DNA from: Apostichopus japonicus
Lineage: Eukaryota; Echinodermata; Holothuroidea; Aspidochirotida; Stichopodidae
Reading direction: 5' to 3'
Assembly: GCF_037975245.1 (NCBI RefSeq)
Contig: NC_092564.1
Coordinates: 19,854,484 to 19,918,483 of the forward strand
DNA length: 64,000 bases
Part shown: positions 25,001-40,000 of the stretch, one piece after another
How the letters are laid out: every line of letters starts with the position of its first letter
Position numbering within the stretch: the stretch's first letter is position 1
Made by a program: the position numbers and the translations under genes
The notes under the pieces: model-generated
Databases searched by the model: none
What the model saw: the letters and a program-made list of their open reading frames with translations, nothing else
Told to the model about the DNA's origin: nothing

Positions 25001-28000
25001 ACAATCATTCTGTAGAACTTTTAAAACTTCAAATTGTAAAACAAATAATTTATGTTATAAAATTGTGTAAAAGTAAGTTGGCCTGACGTTTCGATCCTAG
25101 CAGGATCTTCTTCAAAGGCTGAATGACAAGTAACAGTAACAGAAGGGACAAAACCACTCACAAAAATACAGACAGGTTAATGAGCATGGTGAGCACAAAG
25201 AGATAGATGTAAGGGGATTAGTAGACAAAGGATGGAGAGAAGAAAGAAAGAAACCAACCAACAGGGGAAGAGGAGAGGTAGGAGATAAACAGTGGAGGGA
25301 CAAAAAGAGGATTAAGCGAAGGGGATAGGTTATAAACTGGAGAAAGACAAAGGCAGAGAGGTGTGGAGAAAAAGGGTGGAAGAGAGCTATGAGAAGAGGA
25401 GTGAATTTGGGGGGTAAGGGGGACAAGGGGAGAAGGAGGGGGAAAACAGAAGAAAAGTTGGTCATGTCCTTCCTGAATGTTGAGCCCATGAGGTTGAATG
25501 GTGCGAAGGCGTTGCATCCACAGCCCCTCTCTGCTGATTCGTACTATGTCAGGACGCAGTGTTTTAGCTACGCCGGTCGGCGCTGTTCGGACTTGTCTAG
25601 CACTAACGTTTGCCGACCGGTACTCCAAGTAAAAAATTCTAACACCGACCGGCACTCGCGCTTCTGATCGACCGGTACAAAATTCACTAAATTGTGGCAT
25701 GAAATGGATATATATACCCTTATACCCCTCCCCCAGGACGCAGAATTCGCAGGCAACCGCCACTCCAGAAAATTCAACCGCTACCTGCAAAATCCTATTC
25801 AATCCCCTGTAGGGACATGTCGTTAATGGTATGGTTGGGAAGGTTAAAGTGTTCTCCAACTGGGGTCTCAGTCTTCATGGTGTTGACTGTGGATCTGTGA
25901 CCATAGAATCGCTTCTTGAGGGTGATTTGGTTTTGCCAACATACTGGATGCCGCAAACTCTACAAGAGATCAGATATATGATATTAGAGGTTGTGCAAGT
26001 GATGTGACCCTTAGTCTTGTGTGTGAGTTGCATGCTGTGGCTGGTGATGGAATTGGATTCAACAATGTGGTGGCTGCAGATGATGCATCTCGAAGTACGA
26101 TCACATTTGAAAAGTACCATGCTGAATGGGTGTAGGGTTAGAAGTTGGAGGTGGAATAGCAGCACGCACAAGAAGGTCTCGTAGGTTGCGGGGTTGTTTG
26201 TAAGCGATGATAGGTTTTTCAGGGACGGCTCGTTGGAGTCTATCTGAAGTGAGGAGAAAGTTGTGCTTGTTTAGAGGTGATTTGTTAGAGGTGATGTTAT
26301 AAAATTGACGGTCTTCCTTTTCCAAATAGTTACCTCAAATGATTTGAGATTGAATTTTTATGGTTGTTATGGATAGTATATTTACGGTTGCTATGGATAG
26401 TATTTCGCGTTTGGAAGTTCATACGTGCATATAGAAAAATTGAGAACATCGATAGTTAAAAACAACCCTGCCAATGCAAATAATGTAAGTGACTAAAACA
26501 GCATAGTAAGCAAAAACAAATGTTGCCTCATCTCATAATATTATCATCTCATAACTATAAATATCTGATATCGCCATTATCCCCCTTTTGTATTATTAAG
26601 CCTCTCTATCTGTTGTCTTTCCTGATAGGCTACCTTGGATCTCTACAAGATGATCGTCAACGGACTGCCTCCGACACCGTCTAAATTTCATTACATCTTC
26701 AATCTCCGAGACCTATCGAGGGTCTGCCAGGGTCTCCTCCTCACCACCCCCGACAGGTTCCAAAAGGCCGGGGGGTTCTTCCGAGTCTGGCACAACGAGT
26801 GCTTGAGGGTCTTCTACGACAGACTGATTAACGCCGAAGACAAAGTTCACGTCCAGGTAAAAGCTTGTAAAGGCTTTGAAAGTGATATGAGGCATTAACA
26901 AGATGGTGGTTACAAAGATATATAAAGTCATTTTTCTCATGGTTGCTATGTGATTTGCATGGAGATGTTTACAATGGAACCTATTCTGTAAATACTCCAA
27001 ATAACTAATTTGATGTCGACCCATGTGATATTTAGTTTAGAAACCTTGCTTCTCCAAACCTCTTACTTTGGTGTGAGCAGAGTTAAAGAAATATCAAAGA
27101 AATTTAAAACAGTTACCTTTGAAATTAATTAAGGTGTCATTATTGGGAATGTCGTGCTCTAAATCTGTTCTTCTTCTCTTCTGTTGCAAAGAAACTCATA
27201 AAAACCGTTCTTGAGGATCATTTCAAGGACGATACAGACGAGGTGCTGAGGGAGCCGGTACTGTTTGGAGATTATCGCACAGCTCTGGACGAAGGAGAAC
27301 CGAGACTTTACGAAGACATACAGGACTATGACGCATGCAAGGCATTATTTCAAGAGGTATGGAATATATGTGGTTGTTTATTATATAGGGGGAAAGAAGT
27401 GAAAATAACATAATCATTTCATATCTGAAGCATAAGTTAAGTGGTTACGGGTGACGTGTAAGTTGTTTACAAAAAAATTGCCAGGATCTATTAATACTCA
27501 AACTTGTTTATTTAGCAGCAACTCCAACTCTGTTTTAGCCTGTATATATTATTGCATGGCAAAAGTAGCGTGATAGTCATTCACAGCCTAGTAAATGATA
27601 CATCTTGGTTTAAATCTGCAGTTTGGTTTTCATGAAGTTTTGGTTTACAAACTTGTGTGAGAAAGAGTATAAGATTAGATTGTAAGATTAGATTAGCACA
27701 ATGCACACCAACCTGGGTATTACAATTTTGTGAGATATTAAAATACTGTTCAACTGTAATAGTTCCAACTGGTCTTTAGTTAATTCCGTCAAATTTTCCT
27801 TTTCACTGGAGATAAAAATATCAGTGTATAAAAATCTGATTAAAATGTTGAATTATTTCAAGAAAATACGGTAGTAATGTGATGAGCCGGGGGGGGGGTT
27901 GAGGGGGTTAATCTCTAGAAAGAAAATGATGATATTTACCCCTGGTATGTCTTGTTTCTCTTCATCTTTATTAGATTCTTGAGGAGTACAACGACAGCAA

Positions 28001-31000
28001 CACTCCAATGAATCTCGTACTCTTCGATGACGCTTTGGAACACCTGACAAGAATACATAGAGTCATTAGGATGGACCAAGGCCATGCCTTGCTTGTTGGT
28101 GTTGGTAAGTTACGCTGTTGACACTGGGATGGTATTGTGCTGGTCTAGTGGGAAGGAGGGCACATAGTAATTGTGAATCTTACAGTGTACTAACTAGAGA
28201 GAGCATTGTGAAATTTGATGCTCTGCTTAACAAATCAGTTTGTCATTTTATTGACAGGAAGTCTATATTTTGAATTTTTTTATATAATATGTAAACTAAG
28301 ACAATTTTTTTTGGTTTTTCTTGTATAAGAAATGAAATGAGGTGATTGAAACTGACAAATAGGAAATAGATAATGATAACAAAAAATCTTTGCTTTATGA
28401 GTTTATGTGAGTTTAACAATGTTTATAAAATTAATAGGCTGCTCACAATCTTGGTTCTTACAAATGTCATGGGTAAGAATTTTTTTTTCTTTTTCAATGG
28501 AATCTCACATACCCATTGCATCTGGGCTTTGTATAGCTTTGTGATATTATATTAAAAGTGTCATTAGATTTCAATACAATGTACAGTTTTATCATATAAA
28601 ATGCATCTAGTATGAATCCCTGGATATGAATGAAACTGCAGAGAGGTCTTCATCATCTTCACAACCGTTTAACTCTTAAGCCCTATTTGATGGATATGTG
28701 GTTACGTCATGTTACAGGTGGAAGCGGAAAACAGAGCCTGACCAAACTGGCTGCATTTGCCGCCGGTTGTGAAATCTTTGAGATCACTCTGAGCAGAGGC
28801 TACGATGAAAATAACTTCCGGGAAGATTTGAAGATTCTCTACAACAAACTTGGAATTGAGAGGAAGAAAATGGTATTCTTGTTTACAGATCAACATGTTG
28901 CACAGGAAGGTAAATATTTTACTGGTTGATTGATTGTCTCCCATGTTGCACACACTTGTGCATGGTATTACATATATTTACATGTATTTGCATAATATAT
29001 ATAGATATATATGCATATAAATAAACACTGCTGTGTAGGTGTTTATACTGGCTACTACAGTATCTCACCAATGAATTTGTCATCTATGATATTAGGCACA
29101 AACTTTAACATCAGTGATAGTCATAAGGTATCTATTCCACATCTTCATTCCCCCCCCCCCCCACCACTATTATTACATTTTTATGATGCCTTTGACTTTT
29201 TAGTTTGTATTCATGTTGAGTTTTCTAAACAGTAATTCTGTTTCTTCTGGCATACATCTGAAACTCTTGGCGGGACAACAAATTTTGAGACTTCCAAAAA
29301 AATTCGGCCATATATTTATGTAATATTTTCTTCATGTTTCCTATCACATTTGCATATATTCATTTCCCTGGAGCAGGTGTGTTCATATCGCAAGTATTAC
29401 TAATCTTGTCTTGCTTTTTTTGGTCTTACCAGGTTTTCTGGAGTTGATAAATAACATGCTGACATCTGGAATGGTTCCTGCACTCTTTGCTGACGATGAG
29501 AAGGAAAACATTGTTGGTCAGGTGAGATCATGACTCCCAAATTTGATTCAACTATATCTCAGCTACTGATTTGCTGCCATCATTTACGGAAAAAAAAAAT
29601 CTGAAGGATATAATATTCAATAATTAATCATCTGAAATCTCAAAGATTAAGAAAAGAAAAAAGAAACAGAAGTGACAATTGTACCTGAATTATTAAGAGT
29701 ATCAATCTTGATGCAAATATCTTGTGTAAAAACATTTGAATTTTTTTAATTTTGTATTTGTTAGATGAGAGATGAAGCCACAAAGCAAGGAATACCCCCG
29801 ACCAGGGAAGCTATCTGGCAGTATTTTATCTCCAAGTGTACAAATAATCTCCATATAGTCCTGGCCATGTCTCCTGTAGGGGAAACACTCAGGACCAGGT
29901 GTAGGAACTTCCCCGGATTGGTCAACAACTGCAGCATCGATTGGTTTATGCCTTGGCCGGTGCAAGCTCTGATGGCTGTTGCTAATGTATTCCTCGGTAA
30001 CGAAGAGGTAAGCTAAAGACAGGTGAAAGGTCAAGCATTGAATATAATTTGTGATTAACATTTTACTGAAGATGGTTCACATGAAGCAGAGACTAGATGT
30101 CTATGAACTTTCTTCTTGAGGCAGAATAAATTCACAGGTATTTTTTTTTTTTTACAAGTATGTAATAATTACTTATATATGTGCTGAATAAATGATATTG
30201 CTAAAGCTAAAGCTTAGCAAGGATAAATTAGGCAGCTTTTTTAAAATTTTGTCACAAATTTTAATACCAATCAAGTACTCCTCAATATAAATATTGTATA
30301 ATTTTTTTTAAATGTAATATGAAATTTTTATATTGACGACATCAGTATACTGTGTTACTGAATTTCATCATGTTATAGTCTTCATTGAACTTAATAACGA
30401 CACAGTAAAGATCCTGCTAGGATCGAACGTCAGGTCCACTTACTTTTACACAGAATTAAAAAAAAAAAATTGAAAGTTACACAAGCAAAACCTGTCCAGC
30501 TAGGGAGAAAGGGAGTAAGATAATAAAAATGAAAAAAATCAAATCAAATCAATCAGAAAAATACTTATTGTGAGTGCTGTAAGATTATATACCTGGTTTG
30601 CCCTGACATTGTTATGTTGTCCTACGCAGGTGAAGAGTATACCTGAAGAGCAGAAAGAAGTCGTGGTTGAGCATGTGGTCTTTGTCCACCAGTCGGTGGT
30701 CGACTACAGCGTCAAGTTTGCACAGAAACTGAGGAGAAACAACTACGTCACACCCAAGAACTACTTGGACTTCATTAACACTTACTTGAAACTTCTAGAT
30801 GAAAAGGACGAATACATTCTGTCTCAGGTGAGCGCTTCTTTCATCTCATTTTATGATTAGGCACTGTAACAAAGTAGTATGCTGCAGGGACTGCAACTTC
30901 ACTGCAGCCGGGCTGCATGGGATAATAATAATAATAATAATAAATAAGTTCTTAATATAGCGCCAAATACCTAAAGGCCTCTAGGCGCTTTACAAAACCT

Positions 31001-34000
31001 AAACAAAATGAAAAAAAATGAAAAAATTTTTTCCTTTGGTACTGTACTTTATGTGATTTAGTTGTTTATGTTTTCATTTCATGAGAAGTATCTGTGTGGT
31101 AATTCATTCAAAGGTTTGATATATTTTAGATTGATTATTACTAGTTTTACTATTACTTTCCTTCTGTTATAGTGCAAACGTTTAGAGGGCGGTATGGCCA
31201 AGCTCGCAGAGGCGAGTGTCCAGCTGAACGAGCTGAACGAAAAATTGGCCGTCCAGAAGGTCGCGGTCACCGAGAAGACGGAAGCCTGCGAGGTTTTACT
31301 CGGAGAGATCTCGGCTAGAACTAGTCAGGCCGAGGAGAAGAAGTCTTTTGCTGTCTCTAAGAGTAAAGACATCCAAGTACAGAGTGTAGAAATTTCAAAA
31401 GAGAAGGTTAGTTATACTTTATATATATATTTATTTCTTTTTTTTATCATTTCTTTGCTTCTGTCTCACAAGAGACTTAGATGTTAACAAGTAATACTGT
31501 TTGATAATGTAGTCTTGACAATCAAAGATTTGGAAAAGTGCATGACAAGGAGTAAACATTATAAATAAAGTAGTAAAAAAGAAGGCCACACTGAAAGATG
31601 TGTATGATCTGGCAGAGCTGTAGCTCAACTAAGTATTCTCTCTTTAATCATTTTTTCAAGTTTAGAATGATTTCGTTTATCCGGCTACACACGATTGCTT
31701 ATCTTGACCTCAGTAGGCCCTAAGTTCTTCATATGTTTATATCACTTTATATTTCTTATGGATCAAATTTTTCAGTGTGTATTCACTTCTGTGTTATCGT
31801 TCGTGTTTTGTCAACAGAAAGAGGCCGAAGATGCCTTGACTGAGGCACTCCCTGCTCTTGAAGCAGCCAGAATTGCTCTTCAAGACTTGGATAGATCTGA
31901 TGTCACAGAGATCAGGTAATTCAGAAAGGATTAAGTTAATCTGCATATGATAAAAGGATAAGAACATTAACTTGGTTTTTAAGTAGCCAAAAAATGGTAA
32001 ATATCACCTGTAAATGTCAATGTAACTCAGAATATTGATTATGTTTAATTTTCTTTGGTTCATAAAGGAATTCTATGCATTTAGTCAACGGTCCTTTCCA
32101 ATCTACCAGTGTCTTTTTTGCCTTCTACATACTCTACGTCATAACCAAAAGATGATTTCTTTGCTTAGTCCTTCTGTTGATAATTTGCTTGCCTTCTCCC
32201 TCGCAGGGCTTTCGCTAAGCCACCCAAGGCCGTCCAGATGGTGTGTGAATGTATCGTGGTGCTCCGGGGCATCCGCGAGGTCTCCTGGAAATCAGCCAAG
32301 GCCATGATGGCCGAGGCTAACTTCCTCAAGTCTTTACAGGAACTGGATGTCGATGGTATCGGCCAGACACAGGTACACGGATGAGTAGTTGAAAGTTCTG
32401 CTTAAACTTTAGCTCTACAAATGAGTCGAAATGTTTTGAGAATGCTCTGTAGTATTCAGGAGTGGAACCATGGTTTTAAGAAGGAGAGGATTGACCATGA
32501 GGTCATTGAAGTCGACTTTCACGTGGGGGGAGGAGGAGGCTGGGGGTCCCTTCCTGTAGACCTGCATGTTTTGGCTGCAAGGCTAGGTTTAGGTCTATTA
32601 ATAAGGTCTACAATCACAGTGGTGCTATAATAACTACTTTTCAGTTTTTGTTGGGGTTGAAAAGGGGCTGTACACTGCCCCACAAAATCCCCCCCCCCTT
32701 TTCCCTCATGGATCTTTACCTGGCAGTAAACACTGGCCTTACATTACTGCTTCAGAATATGTTTTATTGCATTAAGAATTTTTCCCTTTTTATTTTTAAT
32801 ATTTGAACTTGCTTACTTCCTTTTGTGTTCCATTGTTATTCCTATGAGAAAAAATCATGAAATGAAACCTTTTGTGTTTTTTTCACAGGTTAAGACCGTG
32901 AAAGGTTTCCTTAAAGATCTAGACATCAGCACCGAGGAGATGAAAAGTGTTTCGATGGCGGGAGCTGGTCTCCTCAAGTTTGTGGTGGCTGTCATGGGCT
33001 ACTGCAGTGTAGCCAGAGAAATTAAACCAAAGAGAGAAAAGGTATAGTCAGAAATATTATCAGACATATGTGTAATTTTTCTCTCCCTCTTTTTGGTAAA
33101 ATTGCACAAAAACTTTGATCACAGGTTTTAAGAAAATTACCAATACTTGTGACATTTATAATCAAAGGGGAGAAAGGGTACATGAAACATATATCTTACC
33201 ACATGGAGATATCTTTTTTCCGTTCCTGTGGTGAATTGTACATAATTGCCAAAAAATTGCACAGACTGTGGTGTACTGGACTATATCACCTACCGTCATC
33301 GCTCGATGGTTACGAGATTATCAAGACTGCGAAATTTCAAAGCTCTGCTTAAAGAAAGAAACTATCCAAAAAAGAATCAGAGTTTAAGAAATAATTGAAT
33401 ATGCTTTGTCATGTCAAACCATTCTTACATTGAAAAAGTAGGTTAGTCTCTAAATAAAATTTCTTTTTTGAGAAATGTCTCTTTGCTAATTCTTTTGACA
33501 TAACCCAGGTGGCCAGATTGGAGAAGACATTCTTCCAGGCCAAGAGAGATCTGGATAGAATCAACGCAGAGGTGAAATCATTAGAGGACGAACTGGCCGA
33601 GCTCGGCAGGAAGTACGAGGAAGCCATCAACGAGAAGCAGGCTCTGCAGGAAGAGGCAGAGATCATGGAGAGACGTCTGATAGCCGCCGATAAGCTCATC
33701 TCTGGTCTGGGATCGGAAAACGTCAGGTTCGTAAAAATGGGTTGAATATCAGTCAGAAGATGATTGATGCAAGTTTGTTGGCTTTGACCTGAAATTTCTG
33801 AAGTGTTTGGAAACTTTTAAGTTACCTTGTAGGATGGTCTTATCTTGTCTCAATTCATTTGTGGAGGGATTGGGGCGGGGGGGGGGGGGATTGGGAGGAT
33901 GGTGCAAGATACATAAGAGAAGGCTATGTGCTTCAAATGAAATTGTAGAGCTATTTTTTCCCCTCTCTGCTCTCTCTTAATATAAATCTACTCGAAGTTC

Positions 34001-37000
34001 CGTAAGCCATACTTTGATGCCTCTAACTACTAAATTTGAGTTTAAATTTCCCTCCATCGTTTTGTTTACATGCTTCACCTATTCATATGTGTGGGTATTT
34101 ATGTATCAAGAATCCGTTTTATTGATTTTATGAATTCTTTGACTCGTTCATCCCTGCTTTCTGCATTTGTGCCCCAGTCATAACTTTAAGCAAAGGCTTG
34201 ACGTTTTTACCATCCTTTTTAGTGTTTATATAAATCCCCTTCCCCATCCCTTCACAAGCTATCGGAATGCCGTGGCATTGTGCATCAACAGTGTATGTTG
34301 TGTAGCCTATCATGTACTACTCAATGCATACTAATAATAAACTACATCGGACATAAACTCTGTTCCTCACTATTCCTTTATATTCTTTTCGACTGTTCAC
34401 TCTCAGAGCATACTCTGCCTCTGACTGTATTAAGATACAGTTTTAGACCAATTGCACTTCATTTTCGGTATAATATTTGTCTTCCATCTTAGATGGACCA
34501 AAGATTTGGAGGAGCTGAAATCCAGACGTATCCGTCTCCTGGGTGACTGTCTGGTCTCGTCTGCTTTCCTGAGCTATGTCGGAGCCTTCACGTGGGACTT
34601 CAGAAACCAGCTGATCTACGTAGACTGGCAGAATGATGTCAGGGACAGAGGGATACCTCTCAGCGATAACTTCAGAATCGAAGGCCTGTTGACGGACGAC
34701 GTGGAAATCAGTCGGTCAGTATTTTATAAAAAACCTTAAACCTGGGGAGTCTGCGGAGGCTGTGGAATGGTTTACACAAAGTACAAACTATGTACATAAT
34801 ACGAATGTAGTCTCCACAGCTCAACAGTTACTGTACACAGCCTGGTCTGTAGCTCTTTCATGTATCATTCACTCTGAGATTTGTAAAAATTAATGTGATT
34901 TTTTTACCTGGGGAATTTTTTGATAAAATCATGCAAATACTATGTATGGCTTCAAAGGGAGATACAATAAATTATTCCTTTTATTCTAATTTTTTTATGA
35001 TTCATTTTTAAAATATTTTAATCGACCTAATTTGATGATTGACTTCTACCACAACAGATGGGGTTCTGAGGGCCTGCCTCCAGATGAGTTGTCCATACAG
35101 AATGGTATCCTGACCACCAGGGCCAGTAGATTCCCCCTCTGTATCGACCCTCAGCAACAAGCACTCAACTGGATCAAGAAAAAGGAAGAGCCTAACAATC
35201 TCAAGGTTAGTTTGGAAAGTTTTTTGACAAATTAGAATAAGAAGGAAGGCTGTGATGAGTGGTTAAGAACCAACCACATGATGAACAATTAGACTAGTGA
35301 TAAATATCCTACAATATAGCATAGATCATGTTTCTTTTCAGTTTCTGTTTCTTAGTGGGACAATTTTCACTTTTATGTATTAAATTTATAGTTTGCTATA
35401 AGAAGACTTTTTATTTGTTTTAGGAAGGTGAAAATAGAACCTTTTTTAATTTTTTTGTTATTTTCCTTTTTCAGCAATGTCATGACTTTATATTTCCTTT
35501 TTTGTTCTTAGGTGTGCACCTTCAATGACTCAGACTTCCTTAAGCAGTTAGAGCTGGCCATCAAATACGGATTTCCTTTCTTGTTCCAAGATGTGGACGA
35601 GTACATCGACCCAGTCATTGACAACGTCTTGGAGAAGAACATCAAAGGTATTTCTGCATGATCAAAACAAAGATTCTAGTACATGTTTGGACTACTTGCA
35701 TTCATGGAGAACAATGTATATGAGATGGGTCAAATACTGGATCTCCAATATTTATCAGTACCTCCCAGCCCTCCCCCAGCCACATCCCCCACCCCCCTCA
35801 TTTTAGTCAGGTTGCCAACAGTTTGGTAATTCACATTTCATTCCAATTTCTGATATGAATTTAAGATAAGCAGACCAAGGCCTTGGTGGCAAATTAAACT
35901 TGCACAAGACAAGGCATTATAATTAGGTCAGAAGAAGTATTTCAGAGCATTTGTATGTATAAAATGATGTCAAAATTATATTACTATGAAGTTATGTAAG
36001 TAAACAACTGAAAACTGGCTAGAAACTTACAAATTTTATCAAATATCTTTTATTTAGCCATAAAGTGCAGCAATTTTTGCCCCTCTTAAAATTCATTCAT
36101 TCATTCCTTTGTTTTTACCTCAGTTTTGACTTTGATTCCAAAAGTTAAAAGACTATGTAATATTTTTCAATGTTTGTTTTATAACAAATCTCCAGTCATG
36201 TATGTAATTACAACAAAGTTTATTTTCGTTTGGGTTTGTTTGTCCGTTTGCGATATCAGGTCAGGCTGGCAGGGAGTTCATCATGCTCGGCGATAAGGAA
36301 GTCGATTATGATCCAAACTTTAGACTTTACCTGAACACCAAGCTCTCCAATCCCAAATACACACCATCTGTCTTTGGAAAAGCCATGGTCATCAACTATA
36401 CTGTCACCCTAAAGGTATGGTTCAAATCATGACAATCTACTCAAATTATCACCCCCCCCCAAAAAAAAAATAAGGGGGTTCCATCTGTTCACTCTGCAAT
36501 GCTTCATTGTCTGCGGATGTTTTATGATCACGAAGGCCATGATCAGCAACTATGCAGTCATGCTAGAGGTTTGGTTAACATCATTAACATCTTGTGTCGT
36601 TTTTTTTAAATGGGTGCAGAATGCAACATTTGGAGAGAGGGGAAGGCTGCTCCCAGACCTCCCTACATTGGGAGTCAGATTCAATTCAACAACCCCAGGG
36701 TTTCACACCCGCTCCTTATTAAATCCTGCAATCACCCCTAGATTGACAGTCTTGTATGGAGTGACTGTTGGATTAATTTACCTATGTTGTAAGACAAAGC
36801 CATATCTCGTTATCATGTTTCAAGGTAGCCAGTGTAGGCCCCAAATTATAGCATGCTATAACTTACTCTCCAAATTGTTCTCAGACATTTTTAAGGAATA
36901 CACAAGTTGACTGAATGTCCCAGTGTGGAAAATTTCCTTGAAGGTTGTAATAAAAACAGTTTAAGAATTCTGACCAATAGTGACCATATTTGAATATCTA

Positions 37001-40000
37001 GCATATTTGGGTCCAAAATACAGCATACCTTTAAGCCTCTAATTCATGACTTATTTAGTGACAAGTTTATTGTGACATCTTGCTTCTCTATTAGTGTTTT
37101 AGTATTGTATTAATTGATCATTGTGGAATGTAGTTGACAAATTAATCTGGCATTGTCTTTATTTTGTCGCACGCCATCGTTTTGTTGAATTATCCATTCA
37201 TGCACCTCATGTCATCTTTTGCCATTTAAACAGGCAAACTACTATGACAAGAACATTATCTTCATATTTTATCCTGTTTTGCTGGTGGTTGCAGAAAGGG
37301 GTTGACTGAAATTCTCCATGAAATTTGTAAATCTTTACATATAGAAAAAAAGAATGACAGGGCACTTTGTGTAACCTTTCTGGTTGAATTCAGGAAAAAA
37401 ATTGGACAATTTGTTTTGTTTTGACCTCCTTTTCAAACAGGGTCTGGAAGACCAATTGCTGAGCGTAATCGTCGGTTTTGAACGTAAAGAACTCGAAGAA
37501 CAGAGAGAGAGACTCATTCAAGAGACGAGTGAAAACAAGAAACTGCTAAAAGACCTGGAAGATTCACTCCTCAGGGAATTGGCCACGTCTACTGGCAACA
37601 TGTTGGACAACGTAGAACTGGTGGCGACTCTGGAGGAGACCAAATCCAAGGCTTCTGAGGTATTTGACTGTAAAGCATTGCATCACAGGATCAGGCTGGA
37701 TGGGAATCAAATTTATTGGATTTGAATTTTGTGCTGATTTTTGGTTAGATTTTTATGATCTGTGGCTGTGTTTATTCACCCAATACAACAGTTTTCTCAA
37801 GTAATGATTCTGAAGCAAGTTTAAATGAAACTGACAAGATTTAAAAAAAAGCAAACTGAAATTTGTTGTTGGGTTTTTTAATTGGAGCACAAATAAACTG
37901 ATTTGTTGGGAATTATTTATCAGGTCATTTGAAAAATACCAAATTGAATGAAGTTAAACAAGTTAATAATCAAGTAAATGCCAATGGGGGGGGGGGGGGG
38001 GGGGTCCATGTACCATGGATATTATAAAATTGGATTTTTTCTTTTTTCTTCAAGCATTCTTGGAACAAACTCAAACGATGGTTGTTTTTCTTGTGTTAAA
38101 TTTAACATCAGATGAAGCTATTAGCAAAGCATAAAATTAAAGTAACATTCCTCTCCTGATAATTGCTCTACCCATTTACATTTGAACGGTTTGAAAAACA
38201 TTATCAAATGGTAATGTGGGGGCAGGGGGGTGAGGGGTTGTTGATGGTGGTGCGTGATAACAATTTATACCATCATCGTGTAATACCTAGCTAGTAAGAT
38301 ATAACATGCTTAATAGTACTTCACTGGCCCAAAGAAATCACACTCGTTTTTCCTACCAAGGTCTCGGAGAAGTTGAAGTTAGCAGCCACGACCGCTATCG
38401 ACATCGACAAGCTGAGAGACGGTTACAGGCCAGCAGCCAAGAGAGGAGCGATCCTGTTCTTTGTCCTCTCGGAGATGGCGCTCATCAATAGCATGTACCA
38501 GTACTCCCTGGCATCCTTCCTCGATGTCTTTACTTTCTCTCTCAAGAAGAGTCTCCCGGATTCCATCGTGGTGAAACGGTTACGTAACATCATGGACACC
38601 CTCACCCACAATGTCTACAACTATGCTTGTACAGGTAAGAGGAGACATTGAATCATTATGAGCACCCAAAAACTGTCATGTTTTACAACCAAGGAGGGAG
38701 TATTGTGGTCAATAGACTTTGACATCTAAGCATTGCAGCTTCGAGTCCTGGCCAGAATCATTACGTAGTGTCCTTGGGCAGGGCACTTAATCTACATTAC
38801 CTCTCACCACCCATGTGTATAAATGGGGACCAGTGGGGTAATGTTTAAGTGTAGTTGCGTGCACCTATCTTGTGGCTGCACCCTATGGGAAGTCCTCCAA
38901 GGGACACTGTAGTGCCCTGGAAGCAACTGCTTGAATTGTGCACGCTTGGGGTGGGTGTGGTGTGGGTGTGACAAGTTACTAGTGACAAGGGGTTAACTGT
39001 TGTAAAGTCGTGTGTGAAAGCCTTTACCTTGATACAAGACTGTAAACATTCAACTTTTTTTAAAACTGTTAACTTCACAGGAGGAACTTGAAAAGGACCT
39101 TAGGTTTTAGAGAAGAAGATTTACTGTGTTAATTTTGGCAATGGTACAAGGTCCCATTTAACATGGAAATTAGGTATTTATTTATGCGTTAGTGTTGGCA
39201 AACCTAGAAACCTAAAGAAACATTAAATCATGAACTGTTTTGTCCATATTTCATAAAGATCCAGGAAGAAAACTAAAGAGGTTACTTTTGACAATTCTGT
39301 CAAAGTAGATCTCAAAAGATCAGGTTCTTCAATCGAGAATAAGATACACTTCTCATTTGCATTGTCTTCTCATCGACGGCTCACGTTTTTTTTTTATTTC
39401 TCGATAGGTCTCTTTGAGAAGCACAAGTTACTGTTTTCCTTTCAAATGACTATAAAGCTTGAACAGAGTGAGGGCAACCTCCCTCAGGACGAGCTTGACT
39501 TCTTCATCAAGGGCAACCTCTCCTTGGAGAAGAACAGGAGAGGCCGTCCACACCAGTGGATCCCGGAACAGGGATGGGAAGATATCATGAAACTTCAGGA
39601 ACTCGCCGATGTCTTCAGCTCTCTACCGGACGACATCGACAGGAATGAAAAGGATTGGAAGAAGGTAAGGTCCCAGACGTTTTGATAAAGTACCTGGGGG
39701 GTGGTGTATCATTTTCTTCAAAATCATTCTTTTACTGATATGTGGGCAACAGGTTTTTTTTTTCTTTACATATAGCAGTATTAATATAAATTTTCCATAT
39801 TTTATTATTATATATGTTAGATCAATGTTAGATCGATGGTTGATGACACTGGATTCTTGTCGATGATACTTTTTAAATCCAAAATGGTATCATCCAGATC
39901 GTCTTCTTTCTCTTCCCCGTTTCTCTAGTGGTTCGACCTGGACAATCCAGAACAGAGCAAGTTTCCCATGAAGTACAAGGATTCCCTGAACGACTTCCAG

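Noticed and set aside
36524-36910. 128-codon open frame in DNAH10 intron 45
   Set aside because: Its first codons are the decayed exon 45 copy and the rest has no recognisable similarity. No acceptor supports it as an exon.
38700-38770. tRNA gene from A-box and B-box matches
   Set aside because: No acceptor stem or anticodon arm can be drawn; the downstream body is SINE-like.
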